The notes below the pieces were generated by a model. It was given only the letters and a program-made list of their open reading frames with translations. It searched no databases and was not told the DNA's origin. From Calliopsis andreniformis (taxonomy: Eukaryota > Arthropoda > Insecta > Hymenoptera > Andrenidae), in assembly GCF_051401765.1 (NCBI RefSeq), contig NW_027480432.1:12480501-12544500 (forward strand): a stretch of DNA of 64,000 bases, written 5' to 3'. A program made the position numbers and the translations under genes. Below, in pieces: positions 52,301 through 60,450 of this stretch. Position 1 is the stretch's first letter. The number at the start of each line of letters is the position of its first letter.

Positions 52301-55300
52301 TATGCTATCCCCTTAATTCTACATGTATTTCCGTTTAGAAGTATGTTTGTGTATTTGAAATAATAATTGTATTTATTATGTAGTGGTGCGTTAAAAAAAG
52401 TGGGCCATCTCATGCGGAATTATCCTAATATTATTTTAATACTATTACTATTATTATTCTTGTTGTTGTTATTATTATGCAGGGTGTTTCAGAACTGTTG
52501 GCACTAGCGGAACGAGGGTGATTCTACATGAAAAAATACGATGAAAACATGAAATAAAATTTGTTGATGTTATACTTCATTTTATAAAAAATTGACTTTG
52601 AATTTCGGCCTATGTCGCGTGTATCAAAGTATAGCTTACCACAGAGACAGTCAATAGTCGGGCTCTGAGCGTTCCCTTTACCTGATCTACGCTTCAAGCT
52701 GCAAAACTGTAGTTCCTTTCGCTTGTACCCGTTTATAATTCAAATTAAATTTTTTCGAAAATGAAACATGACATACCAAAATTTTATTCTATACTTTGGA
52801 CATATTTTCTAATATAAAACCACCCTCTCTGCGTTTGTACCACCATTTTTGAGGCATCCTATATAATATTATAATGTTATTATCATTATTTATCATATTT
52901 TCATTACCTATTTCCTCAGGATTCACAATAATGAATTTATTTTCATCAGTGATATCTGGAATAGTTAGATTTTTCGGTTCGTTTGATTTGGTCAACCATA
53001 AAGGACAAGGTTTGTGGAATTCTAATTTATCTTGTGAAATCATCACAATTGGTATATCCCATTGATAAGAAACTTTGGCTGTGGAAACTGGTGGAGCTTC
53101 TCTGAGGTAGACTTTCTATTAAAAATAAAATATAAATATAAAGTTAACTTAATTTTTTAACGAAGGTCTATTTTTTAGTTAATATTTATTCTATGTAGAA
53201 GTTGGAATAACTTTCGTCTAAAATATTTCTTTATAGGACTACTATTTTTATGATAAAGAAATAAACAATTTTTGTCTCTGCAAGTTTTTGTTAAAGTCGG
53301 TACAATTCGAGGTAAAAGATACGGAAACATTAATTTTGCATTTATTTATACACAGAAAATGAGTTAACGAAAAATTTAAGATAAATTCTAAAAACTTCAT
53401 AAGAAGAATGTAAACTTTCTTGTGTGTTGGAATTTTTCTCTAGAAGTGGTAGAATTCAAGTTAAAAATTCTGGAAAAATAATGTTTCTATTTCAAAAGGA
53501 GTCTCTCGGAATACATTAGAATCAATGCTTTCCACGAGACTTCTCTTTGAACAACATACTTGGCTCAATGTAATCATTTTAGTTTCGTAATCCCTGATGA
53601 CCGTGACCAATGGAACTCTATCTCGATTAATCCATGGTCCAGCGATGCTGTTGATGGTCAGACCTTCTGGCAGTTCGCCGTTTTCACTTGATATCTCGTT
53701 TAATCGACTCCAGATATCGTCGGTAAAAAAGGTCCTCAAATTTCTGGAAAAATCGAATTCAAAAATACTGAAAATACCTGGGAAAATGAAATTGAGATCA
53801 ATTCTCGAAAAAAATATAGTCAGGAAGGAATTTGTTATTCAATAAAAAATCTGATTGAAAAATCTAATTAAATATAATTAAAAATGTTATAAATAAGATC
53901 CTATTAAGAGTTTTTTTTTTTTTTTTTTTGTAATGGCGATATATTATTTTATAATATGGAAAAAAATATATTCTCTATTTTATTATTAATTAAGCTATTA
54001 TATTTTATTATTTATTGTTTATAGTTGCATTTTATATCTACTTCCTGGCTATTTAACGAGAGCAATTACTCTACTCTTCTGAATCCTGATGAACGAAATT
54101 TCGGACGCCCTTCCGGAAGAGCTCTTTGCCGATGGTGTAATTGAACATCCGGAATACCAGTTCCGCTGAAAAACACAGTTGTTAAGCAATTAGATTTGCC
54201 TAACTAAATTCAATTATTGTTAACCTTCAACAATTAACATGAAACCTAACACAGTCTCCACGCGACATACATAATTTTTAATATTACTCTCATTTAAATA
54301 TGAGAAACATTATAATAAAAGTTGCGAATAGATGTATGCATGATATATCTCGTTTTTAAATTACAATTACAAAACAAAGTAAAACAAAACATTGTATTAA
54401 TTTTATAAATATTTAATATTAATAAGTTCTATTCTAATCCATTTCCGCGTATTAAAAATTAATTTTTTCTTGATTTTTTGCATAAAATGTTAAATTTTTT
54501 CGTTTTATACTGAAACTAACTACTATTTAGTAAGATCGTAGTATATTATCCAAATGAGTCGATATTAACTTTTTGCAGAAGTTGCTTCAAATCGAATTCC
54601 AGCAGCTCTCGAAAAGGGCACTGTCTTTCCAAATTCGTAATAAAGGGAATATAACATCGTCATCGGCCACTTTCCTTCCATTTCATTCGGATTTATCTGC
54701 AAAAAATGATTCAATATTTCATTTCGAGGAAATTTTTCAATTATTTATCGCATAATTACAATAATTTGTATAAAAAATTATAAAACACGTAACTTAAAAT
54801 TCATAATTTTTTGATAAGTGAGACAATAATTATATATCACCTAAGAACCAGTTCTGTTTTTATACTAATAATTCGAAAAACAGTTATTCTTTAATAACTC
54901 GAAAAACAATTTTTATATTTGTAATTCAAAAACAATTGTTTTTTATTAATCACTCAAAAAGAATTTTTTAGTAATAAATCAAACCCAGTTATTTTTTGAA
55001 TTCAAAAAGAGTTATTTCTGGAATAGTGATTTTTGATCAACTTTTTTGCAATGAAACAGTATTGATAAAATCGCTCCATAATGAAACATTTAGTCAAACT
55101 ACACATAGATACAGTTTTATGCCATGTTTTTGTTGAAAATCTCCGCTTAATGGGGTAAAGTAGGAAGATGACTTTTCGAGATTCAGAGGTCGGTATCTGC
55201 TGTTACAGTTTTCGTTACAGGAATAGTATTACCAACAGACACGTAGCTGTCCAATAAAGGCGAGATGGGGACACTCTACCATTCCATATTGGGGAAGCGA

Positions 55301-57948
55301 CTTAGAAAATATTTCCCTTTACTACACATACTACTACATGAACCATCTGTACGTGAACTCGGCGCATCAGTAGTTGTGAAAAGTCGAGAGAGAAGGCAGA
55401 TGTGACCCTTACTCTTTCGCTCTTGTAACGCTGGGATTCAACTCTTTGAGTTGTCGCCATGTAACACGAGCTACGTAGGATCTTTTCAATTGCTCAAATA
55501 TCTTTATTTTTCGATTTGTTAAAAAGGGGCAGTGGCGGATCTGGCGAATTCTTGGAACGAAAACTGTAACAGCAGATACTGACCTGTCAATCTCGGAAAA
55601 TCACGTTCCTACTTTACCCCCTTATGAGGGTATTAAAAAAACTTTAAAGTATTATACATTTTTAAAATCCCATATTCTGACTACTCCCTGTATCAGTAAT
55701 TTTTCACTCTATTAAACACATTAGTACAACTTATCCAACATAATATAACTAAAAACTATTGCAGTTAAGAAGAATGTAACGCTTATATAGATATCTACGG
55801 TTCCATATGGGTATAAACAAAAATAAAATTACTGATGTTACAACAAAAACTGCTACAATATTCGGTAACTCCTACCGATTTAAAAAATCCAATTACTAAA
55901 ATAATTACTGATGCATCTAAACATAAGTTAGTCCGTTTGAAATCTAACAAATACTTATTTATTGAACTCACATTACTTGGGCATGCAGCAATTTTTAGTA
56001 AAATGAACGTTAAAGTTACGCATAAAAAAAATAGCGATTTTTTTAATCACGTCATTATTGCAGCAAATTAGCTATATAGGGTGTTTCCAAACACGTGGAA
56101 CATTTTTGGAGAGTAGATTATAGACACAAAGGCAATGAAAAAAGTTCATGTGCACATATGTCTGAAAACGGTTAGTTTTTTAATTACATGCTATTTTATA
56201 TTGCATACGGCGCAATACTTTCTTTAAGATCTATCACTGGTTTCACTTGTTCAAGTGGCCAGAATATGCTTGACCCTAGTGGGACCTTAAAAAAAGATAG
56301 CACACTGTGTAGGCAGGAAATGGGCCAGCATTTTACGCAATATAAAATATCTAGCATGTAAGTAAAGTACTATGCGTTTTCGGGCATATGTACATTTGAA
56401 CTTTTTTTTATTGTCTTTGTATCTAAAAGCTATCCTTCAAAAGTCTCACGTTTTTCTTATTTTTTACGGGATTTGAGCCGACATTTCGTAACACGAAATA
56501 GCGCATGACTAAAAATCTAAGCATTTTCAGACATATATTCATATAAATCCTTTTTGTTGTGTATGTATGTAGAAATGATCCTCCAAAAATGTCCCACATA
56601 TTTGCAAACATCCTGTATAATAATGATACTTACATCGACGGTTGTCATCGAAGCTAGAAAAGAGTTAAGCGCTTTGTTAATTGGAGCATCGCTCCAGTGA
56701 AATGGCGTGATATATTGACCAATCCATTGATAAATCAGCTCGTACGCTGTGTTCCAAACTGATGAAGAACTTAATTCACTTTCTCTGAAATTTTACGAAT
56801 TTAGAAAATAATTATTTAACCCTTTCTTTCTCCTTCGAAAGATAGCTCGCGAAATGCATTCAAACTTTTAAACTTAAGCATCTAATCATAAGCTTTATAA
56901 GAAGAAAATAGACAATTTTTGTCTCTTAGAAGAATTCTTTAAAGTTGATAGAATCCAACTTAAGAATTATTGAAAAATACTGTTCGTATTTCGAAAGATG
57001 GCTAAACCATAATATTATCAATATTTTTCACAAGACTTCTTTTAGAACGTACTTAAAAAACATTAAACCCCAGCTGTCAGAGGCCTTGGCAGCATTATAC
57101 GAGGGCACTGCCACCAAGTCAAGTTTTGTTAGCATAATAGTACTATTGAAATACTCTTGTAGATAATTAATTATCTTGACGATCTTATCTGGTACGTCCT
57201 TCAAAGCATCCAAGTATTCCTTTCTGCCCCAGACTCTAACTTCTAACTTCTTTTCATGTAGTTCCTGTGTTTCTTTTGTGGGTGAAATGCTTTGAAGATT
57301 TGATATTAGTAGAGCTAGCTGATGGGTGGCCATTTTTGGGGTCCTTTGGAAGTGGTCCCAAGTAAAGTCTTCTTGGCCTTCTCTGACATAAATATACATT
57401 ATTTATAAAGATATAATAATATATAAGTAAAAGTATAACATGGAAAGAGAAAATTTTTATTTTACTATTAATTCGAAAATATTCATTACGAATATTACCG
57501 TGTGGTACCGAAAATACTCTTTTCGTTCGAAAATTAATTTTTTTCTCTTTATAAATTGCTTAGATATTCTTAAAACCAAAATTTCTCTAAAAAAACTACA
57601 TATCTCTAAATTTGTCATTCAATTACATAGTTGATTAATAGTTAATTTTATTAATTTTTAAAAAATATCCTAAAATATTGTCAATTTTTATGTTTAGACC
57701 CCTCTCCCCTCCATCCCGCCGTGCCTAGTTAAATCTAAAGTCTAACTACTAATTTTATTATAATAAAAAATGTTTCCTGTGAATTTACTTACTCTGCAGT
57801 GGTTTTTTCTACTGGTGTATTTGAAAGAGCAGTCATATTTTTTGGACGCAAAACACATAATTGAAAATTTGCTTTATATGGAGGTTCATCCATGCATGGG
57901 AACACCTTATGGGCATGATTTGGTCTCAAATAGGTTGCAATAATGGGG
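42957..57948 (-). CDS. M1-family aminopeptidase paralogue, predicted catalytically inactive (5' end missing)
   Basis: Eleven exons join in frame: 57948-57793, 57382-57053, 56784-56634, 54696-54570, 54165-54075, 53743-53560, 53115-52908, 50131-49854, 45205-45006, 44846-44670, 43380-42957. They give about 775 residues to the TGA at 42957. The order is M1 N-terminal domain (RPNHAHKVFPCMDEP), catalytic domain, beta linker and ERAP1-C-like helical domain (FPVNYD). Active members cleave N-terminal residues from peptides with zinc. Here GAMEN is replaced by AAKAS, HEXXH by YELIY, the distal zinc Glu by Lys, and the catalytic Tyr segment reads TSAKTE. All splice phases and the frame are intact, which argues for a maintained pseudo-enzyme. 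The first 150-200 residues, including any signal or anchor, were not found. Confidence 0.9.
43461..43677. mobile_element. piggyBac-type MITE (217 bp) with TTAA duplication
   Basis: TTAA flanks both ends (43457-43460; 43678-43681). The inverted termini are CACTAGAACTACC and GGTAGTTCTAGTG. The interior is AT-rich with GCGGGTCATTTTGAC near the right end. It lies in the last intron of the aminopeptidase-like gene. Confidence 0.88.
43819..44010. mobile_element. Family D MITE, partial
   Basis: It starts CAGAGTGTTTCTGAAC. Blocks AAAACTGTAGTTTGG, AATTTTCTCGAAAAC and TTTTTATTCTACAC parallel the complete copy at 52480-52859. Confidence 0.6.
44090..44592. mobile_element. Foldback element, family E
   Basis: The left arm (GTTCGACAACAGGTGTCAGA, AATTTTAAGGGCTAATTCTA) is mirrored by the right arm around 44520-44590 (complement of TCAGAAATTTTAAGGAGTAA). 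The arms are about 100 bp. Between them lie GTCAGACACA repeats (about 44370-44460). Confidence 0.65.
44670..44846 (-). CDS. Aminopeptidase-like exon: ERAP1-C-like domain
   Basis: The exon is 177 bp, with acceptor TTTTATAG and donor AG|GTATTT. It encodes GTEEEWEFGLQRVIN and ERTYLLKSLAGCPKDTYKIER, matching 'G---EW--L---Y----N--EK--LL-ALGC'. Confidence 0.9.
45006..45205 (-). CDS. Aminopeptidase-like exon: ERAP1-C-like domain
   Basis: The exon is 200 bp, with acceptor ATTTTAG and donor CC|GTTTGT. It encodes AYIRTLLKPLYMEL and, later, CRAGYEPCVTEAREQYKKWL, the helical-repeat pattern of the M1 C-terminal domain. Confidence 0.9.
45599..46104. mobile_element. Foldback MITE, family B copy 2 (complete)
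   Basis: TA flanks both ends. The left end is CAAGGTGTAAACAATATACG and the right end is CGTTTATGCCTTG. The arms share GTTAACGTACTTATATT / AATATACCTACA and AAATTCTGTAATTTTGCAAA blocks with the copy at 8427-8850. Confidence 0.78.
46122..46518. mobile_element. Foldback MITE, family A copy 3
   Basis: The left end is GGTTGCTTCCAAACATGTGGG. The right end is CCCCGCATGTTTAGAGACACC. The arms include AAAAAAAGTTCATATGTACA and its mirror TGCATATAAACTTTCTTCATTG. Confidence 0.75.
46980..47265. mobile_element. Family B MITE, truncated right half
   Basis: It contains TTTTTAAAGCTTTATAGAAG, ACAGATACAACAAAG, CTGTAAAATTGCAGAATTCT and the extended right arm also seen at 12046-12185. The left half is missing. 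Confidence 0.65.
47268..47640 (-). repeat. Dispersed repeat L, copy 2 (inverted relative to 10120)
   Basis: It is the reverse-complement relative of 10120-10440, with CTCCGCGCGGGCTGTGTAC as the most conserved block. An overlapping frame of about 110 codons on the minus strand is a by-product. Confidence 0.6.
48918..49180 (-). CDS. Unassigned open frame inside an aminopeptidase-like intron
   Basis: A CTGATAG acceptor-like site is followed by an open frame of about 85 codons, with non-AT-driven composition (QEEYNDLLVENYSRS, KDKLFQEMKDDLGAPQ). It ends at a TGA/TAA-rich stretch near 48918. It does not fit the M1 domain order and joining it would break phase. It may be an exon of a nested gene, or chance. 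Confidence 0.25.
49422..49817. mobile_element. Foldback MITE, family A copy 4
   Basis: The left end is CAAAGGCGTATCAGAAAATGTGGG. The right end is AAATGTCCCAC-TTAATACACCCTGTG. It lies immediately downstream of the 49854 splice donor. Confidence 0.78.
49854..50131 (-). CDS. Aminopeptidase-like exon: start of ERAP1-C-like domain
   Basis: The exon is 278 bp, with acceptor TTTCACAG and donor GAG|GTTGGA. It encodes VFPVNYDSCNW, LTRAKLLHDAWNLAYSGEL and VVWEPVFMMIDHI. These correspond to the 'G-YRVNYD--NW', 'R-QLI-DA--LA-A' and 'Y-PW------L' blocks. The neighbouring intron carries a family A MITE ending 37 bases from this donor. Confidence 0.92.
50150..51385. other. Intron of the aminopeptidase-like gene, AT-rich
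   Basis: A 50-bp inverted pair around 50340-50400 (CAGTGACAGTACTGCTGATACA mirrored by ATAAGCAGTACTGCCACTG) is the only structure seen. Confidence 0.5.
51390..52312. mobile_element. piggyBac-like MITE, family F copy 1 (923 bp)
   Basis: TTAA flanks both ends (51386-51389; 52313-52316). The left end is GGGGGTAGAGTAGCCACGTG. The right end is CACATGACTATGCTATCCCC. The inner TIR includes GACTTTTCG and ATTTTTGTTACAG mirrored by GTATCGAAAACTATAACAGC. It is non-coding. Confidence 0.82.
52480..52859. mobile_element. Family D MITE, complete copy
   Basis: The left end is CAGGGTGTTTCAGAACTG. The right end is TTTTTGAGGCATCCTATA. It sits about 50 bases downstream of the 52908 exon boundary in the same intron. 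Confidence 0.6.
52908..53115 (-). CDS. Aminopeptidase-like exon: beta-sandwich domain
   Basis: The exon is 208 bp, with acceptor TTTAATAG and donor G|GTAATG. It encodes YQWDIPIVMISQDKL and CPLWLTK followed by KFIIVNPEEIG, the usual W-IP-(S)---WL----V--N----G pattern. Confidence 0.9.
53496..53552 (-). repeat. Family R hairpin at a splice donor
   Basis: On the gene strand GAGAAGTCTCGTGGAAAGCA begins about 14 bases after the GTATGT donor at 53559. Its mirror arm ends CGAGAGACTCC. A GAATTCTACCACTTC-AGAGAAAAATTCC unit follows, as in the ANP32A intron copy. Confidence 0.7.
53560..53743 (-). CDS. Aminopeptidase-like exon: catalytic/linker junction
   Basis: The exon is 184 bp, with acceptor TTTCCAG and donor GTATGT. 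It encodes FFTDDIWSRLNEIS and DRVPLVTVIRDYETKMITLSQ, matching the conserved 'DLW--L' and 'WT-Q-G-PV-V-RDY' blocks. The intron that follows begins with a family R hairpin. Confidence 0.9.
54075..54165 (-). CDS. Aminopeptidase-like exon: catalytic domain C-part
   Basis: The exon is 91 bp, with acceptor TTTTTCAG and donor GA|GTAGAG. It encodes ELVFRMFNYTIGKELFRKGV, matching 'VIRMLxxxLGEExFRxGL' of M1 enzymes. Confidence 0.88.
54570..54696 (-). CDS. Aminopeptidase-like exon: catalytic domain, lost catalytic Tyr
   Basis: The exon is 127 bp, with acceptor TTTTGCAG and the unusual but GT donor GTTAAT. It encodes MEGKWPMTMLYSLYYEFGK and ends TSAK. The 'SYSKGA' catalytic tyrosine block is replaced by TSAKTE across the next junction. 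Confidence 0.85.
54840..55030 (+). repeat. Diverged short tandem units
   Basis: AATAACTCGAAAAACAATTTTT-like units of about 35-40 bases recur four to five times. Confidence 0.5.
55151..55621. mobile_element. piggyBac-like MITE, family F copy 2 (471 bp)
   Basis: The TTAA at 55147-55150 is mirrored by TTAT at 55622 (one mutation). The left end is TGGGGTAAAGTAGGAAGATG. The right end is TCACGTTCCTACTTTACCCC. The core is shared with copies 1 and 3 (GTCGAGAGAG-GGCAGATGTGACCC). Confidence 0.82.
56074..56619. mobile_element. Foldback MITE, family A copy 5, right arm duplicated
   Basis: The left end is TAGGGTGTTTCCAAACACGTGG. The first right arm ends ATCCTTCAAAAGTCTCAC (56450). A second right-arm copy ends CTCCAAAAATGTCCCACAT ... 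CATCCTGTATA. The last base is 15 nt from exon end 56634. Confidence 0.75.
56634..56784 (-). CDS. Aminopeptidase-like exon: degenerate zinc-binding site
   Basis: The exon is 151 bp, with acceptor TTTCAG and donor GTAAGT. It encodes AYELIYQWIGQYITPFHWSD followed by APINKALNSFLAS. This aligns with [24 protein letters not shown]. Both zinc histidines become Tyr and the third ligand Glu becomes Lys; only the catalytic-position Glu of HEXXH remains. Confidence 0.9.
56785..57052 (-). repeat. Intron composed largely of family R repeat
   Basis: This 268-bp intron starts GTACGTTCTAAAAGAAGTCTTGTG (hairpin arm, 57052 downward). It continues with GGATTCTATCAACTTTAAAG, AGACAAAAATTGTCTATTTTC and TTCTTATAAAG. 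It then holds a second arm-like block ATGCATTTCGCGAG just before the acceptor. These are the same blocks, in the same order, as at 1344-2042. Confidence 0.6.
57053..57382 (-). CDS. Aminopeptidase-like exon: end of N-domain, degenerate GAMEN motif
   Basis: The exon is 330 bp, with acceptor TATGTCAG and donor AA|GTACGT. It encodes FQRTPKMATHQLALLISN and LDLVAVPSYNAAKASDSWGL. The usual sequence here is LD-VALPDF-AGAMENWGL, so the exopeptidase-specificity motif is replaced while the flanks are kept. Confidence 0.9.
57793..57948 (-). CDS. Aminopeptidase-like exon: N-terminal domain
   Basis: The acceptor is CTTTCTAG and the donor GA|GTAAGT (156 bp). It encodes YLRPNHAHKVFPCMDEPPYK and CVLRPKNMTALSNTPV, the conserved M1 N-domain 'FPC-DEP' block. 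It starts with the last base of a codon, so an upstream exon is required. Confidence 0.9.
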
Positions 57949-58151
57949 CTAGAAAGTAAGATACAGACTAGTGTGTGAAATTCTTTATATTTTTGTATTT
58001 TTTGTGATAAGATATTTTATCAGGACCACATTTAGAATAATAATGTATAAAATAACATACTGAATAATAATATTGAAATAATAATATATTTAGAATCATA
58101 ATATTAGAATAGTATTATTTAAATTAATAATTTACAAGCTGAGTCAATTAA

Positions 58152-59240
58152 GGGGATAGAGTAGTCACGTGACTTTTCGAGATTGACAGATCGGTATCTG
58201 CTGTTACAATTTTTGTTACAGGAATAGTTTTATCTATAGACTTGCGGCTGCTTAAAGCTTCGTTCAAATTAGTCAAGTTACTTGAATTTAAGTCACTTGG
58301 ACTCAAGTAGCTTGATGTCAAGTTTGTGTTCACATTAGTCAAGTTACTTGGATTCAAGTGGCTTGAATTCAAATGTAACTTGAATTCAAGCTGTCATGCA
58401 AAAGTAGTAAAAATGATGTTGGAAGAGGTAATTGATGCTGCTTATTTGGTTATGTATTTTCCAAACGAAATATATACTTTTGACAGCTTCCTTGACGTTC
58501 ACATGCTTGTCGATTTACTTGAAATTTGCCCTATATGGTACAGTATATATCATGGTATATGTCAATTAATGTGTATTTCAAAGCAAGGAAAAGTTGAAAG
58601 GACATCAACTTCACTTGAAGCTTAAAAGAATATTTCAAGTCAAGTAATACAACGTGTGCACATCGGTCAAATTGCCCAAATCACTTGTATTCAAATAACT
58701 TGACTGATCTAAACGTACCTAGACGAAATAGAAACTTCAAGGGATGTTTCAAGTCAAGTAAAATAACAGGTTCACATTGGTCAAGTCGCTTCAAATCATT
58801 TACATTCGAGCTGCTTGAATTCCAGTAACTTGACTAATCTGAACAAGGATTAACGATGGCGAGATAGTCAATGTATAATTCCAAATTAGAAACTTGATTT
58901 AGAAAATTTCCCCCTCCACTATACATACTACTCCATGAGCCACGCAGTACGTGATCTCGGCGCTTCGGACATCTGCGAAGAGTCGAGAGAGGAGGCAGAT
59001 GTGACTTTTACTCTCTCGCTCTTGAAACGCTGGGATTCAATTGTTCAAGTTGCCAGCAAGCGACATTAGCCATGCACAATCTTTTCAATTGCCCAAATAT
59101 TTTCATTTTTCGATTTGTTAAAAAGGGGCACTGACGGATCTGCTCTTCAGGAGACCCGAGACGTCAGAAATATTTGGAACCTCCTTATAGTAAATAAATT
59201 ATTTTATTTTTATCCAAAATTAAATACACATAAACTGTTC
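58152..59240. mobile_element. piggyBac-like MITE, family F copy 3, interrupted
   Basis: The TTAA at 58148-58151 is followed by GGGGATAGAGTAGTCACGTG. The element is interrupted at 58255-58849 by another element, then resumes (GATGGCGAGATAG ... GTCGAGAGAGGAGGCAGATG). The right terminal repeat was not found. The segment AATTAAATACACATAAA is shared with copy 1. Confidence 0.72.
58255..58849. mobile_element. Harbinger-like MITE nested in family F copy 3
   Basis: TTA duplications lie at 58252-58254 and 58850-58852, exactly where the host MITE is continuous in its other copies. The TIRs are CTTCGTTCAAATTAGTCAAG and the complement of CTTGACTAATCTGAACAAGG. The subterminal regions are packed with CAAGTNACTTGAATTCAAGT variants. 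A 3-bp TTA duplication fits PIF/Harbinger. No transposase is recognisable. Confidence 0.7.
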
Positions 59241-59339
59241 ATGAGCTTCAATGTGGACACGCTGCTGTTTTCGTTCGTAAATTACTTGTGAGCTGCTGGC
59301 GAAGTGTTCGCAAACAGTTTTCTGCAGATGCGTATATAG

Positions 59340-60450
59340 TTAAAGCTCTTACTATGCGGATATCCGAGTACCCGAAATACTCATTGCAATTCTAATTTGA
59401 ATTCGAAATCCGGATCTGAGCATCCGGTGTTACGTATAGAGTCCAATGTTTATTCGTAACAATAAATTTATTTCCCTTTTTTTTACATGACAAATATTGC
59501 ACATGGCACAATAGGGAGAAACTTTTAGATTCTCTTTTTAGTCAGTTCATTTAAGAACATTATAGGGATAAAGAGTAGTTAAAGTGTTGGCGTTTTTCTG
59601 TTCTGGTCAGTGAATACTCAGCTGCGATTGAAAACTAACTTTGGAAATTTAGGAGAGAATTTTAGCAATTTAGGAGAGAGGGAAAGTCCAAGTGCAGCAC
59701 CGAACGCAAGGCGCTCACTCCTATTGTTAAGAGTATCGAGACACCGACCAGCCAAGATACTCCGACTCTCCAAAACATCCGAGCATCATCCGTCCCAAAG
59801 ATTTTGGGAAACCTTGAGTGCTCACTGTGGTCAATGTCAGGATTATTGCACTGAACCCAGGCGACACCGTTTGCATCATTTGGCGATCCTACAATGCAAA
59901 TGTGCGTGTCTTTTTTCACACTTTCCTTCCCTCCTGTCTATGAAACGAAAGTTTCGTTACGGACGTAACACCAAACATTCGAACTTAGATTCGAGTATTT
60001 CGGATATCCGAACTTGGATCTGAGTATTCGGGTATCCGGATTCAGATTTTTTCTCTTAATTATGACTCCTACTCCCCGAATATCCAAGTTCTCGAAATAC
60101 GTATGTTAAGAGCTATTTCTTATTATTCGGTTTTCGCTGACCGGTTTTCATCGTAAAATTGAGAAATACATGCTGGACAATAATCGTTAGGTATAATGCT
60201 CAATTTTTACGCGGCGGTGTCAATTTTGTTTTGGATTATTTTGGTACATTTAATCGAAATAAGTATTTCGAGAACTTGGATATCAGGGGAGTAGAAATTA
60301 CAATTCAAAGAAAGAATCTAGATCGGGATACCCGAATATTCGGATCCAAGTTCGGATATTCAAAATATTCAAATCTAATTTCAGATATCCGAATACCCGA
60401 ATCCATATATTCGAGACTCGAATGCTCGGGACTCGGATACTTGTAAATCC
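59340..60450. repeat. Region rich in degenerate CCGAATATCC / GGATATCCGA motifs
   Basis: Clusters at about 59355-59430, 59990-60070 and 60320-60440 contain repeated GGATATCCGA, TATTCGGGTATCCGG and CCGAATACCCGAATCC. Similar AAAGCTCTTACTATG (left) and AAAAGCCCTAGTATG (right) lie in direct, not inverted, order. It is probably an old DNA transposon with subterminal repeats, but I could not fix the ends. Confidence 0.45.

Noticed and set aside
59610..60023. 137-codon plus-strand frame
   Set aside because: It overlaps the degenerate CCGAATATCC motif field and has no domain or splice support.
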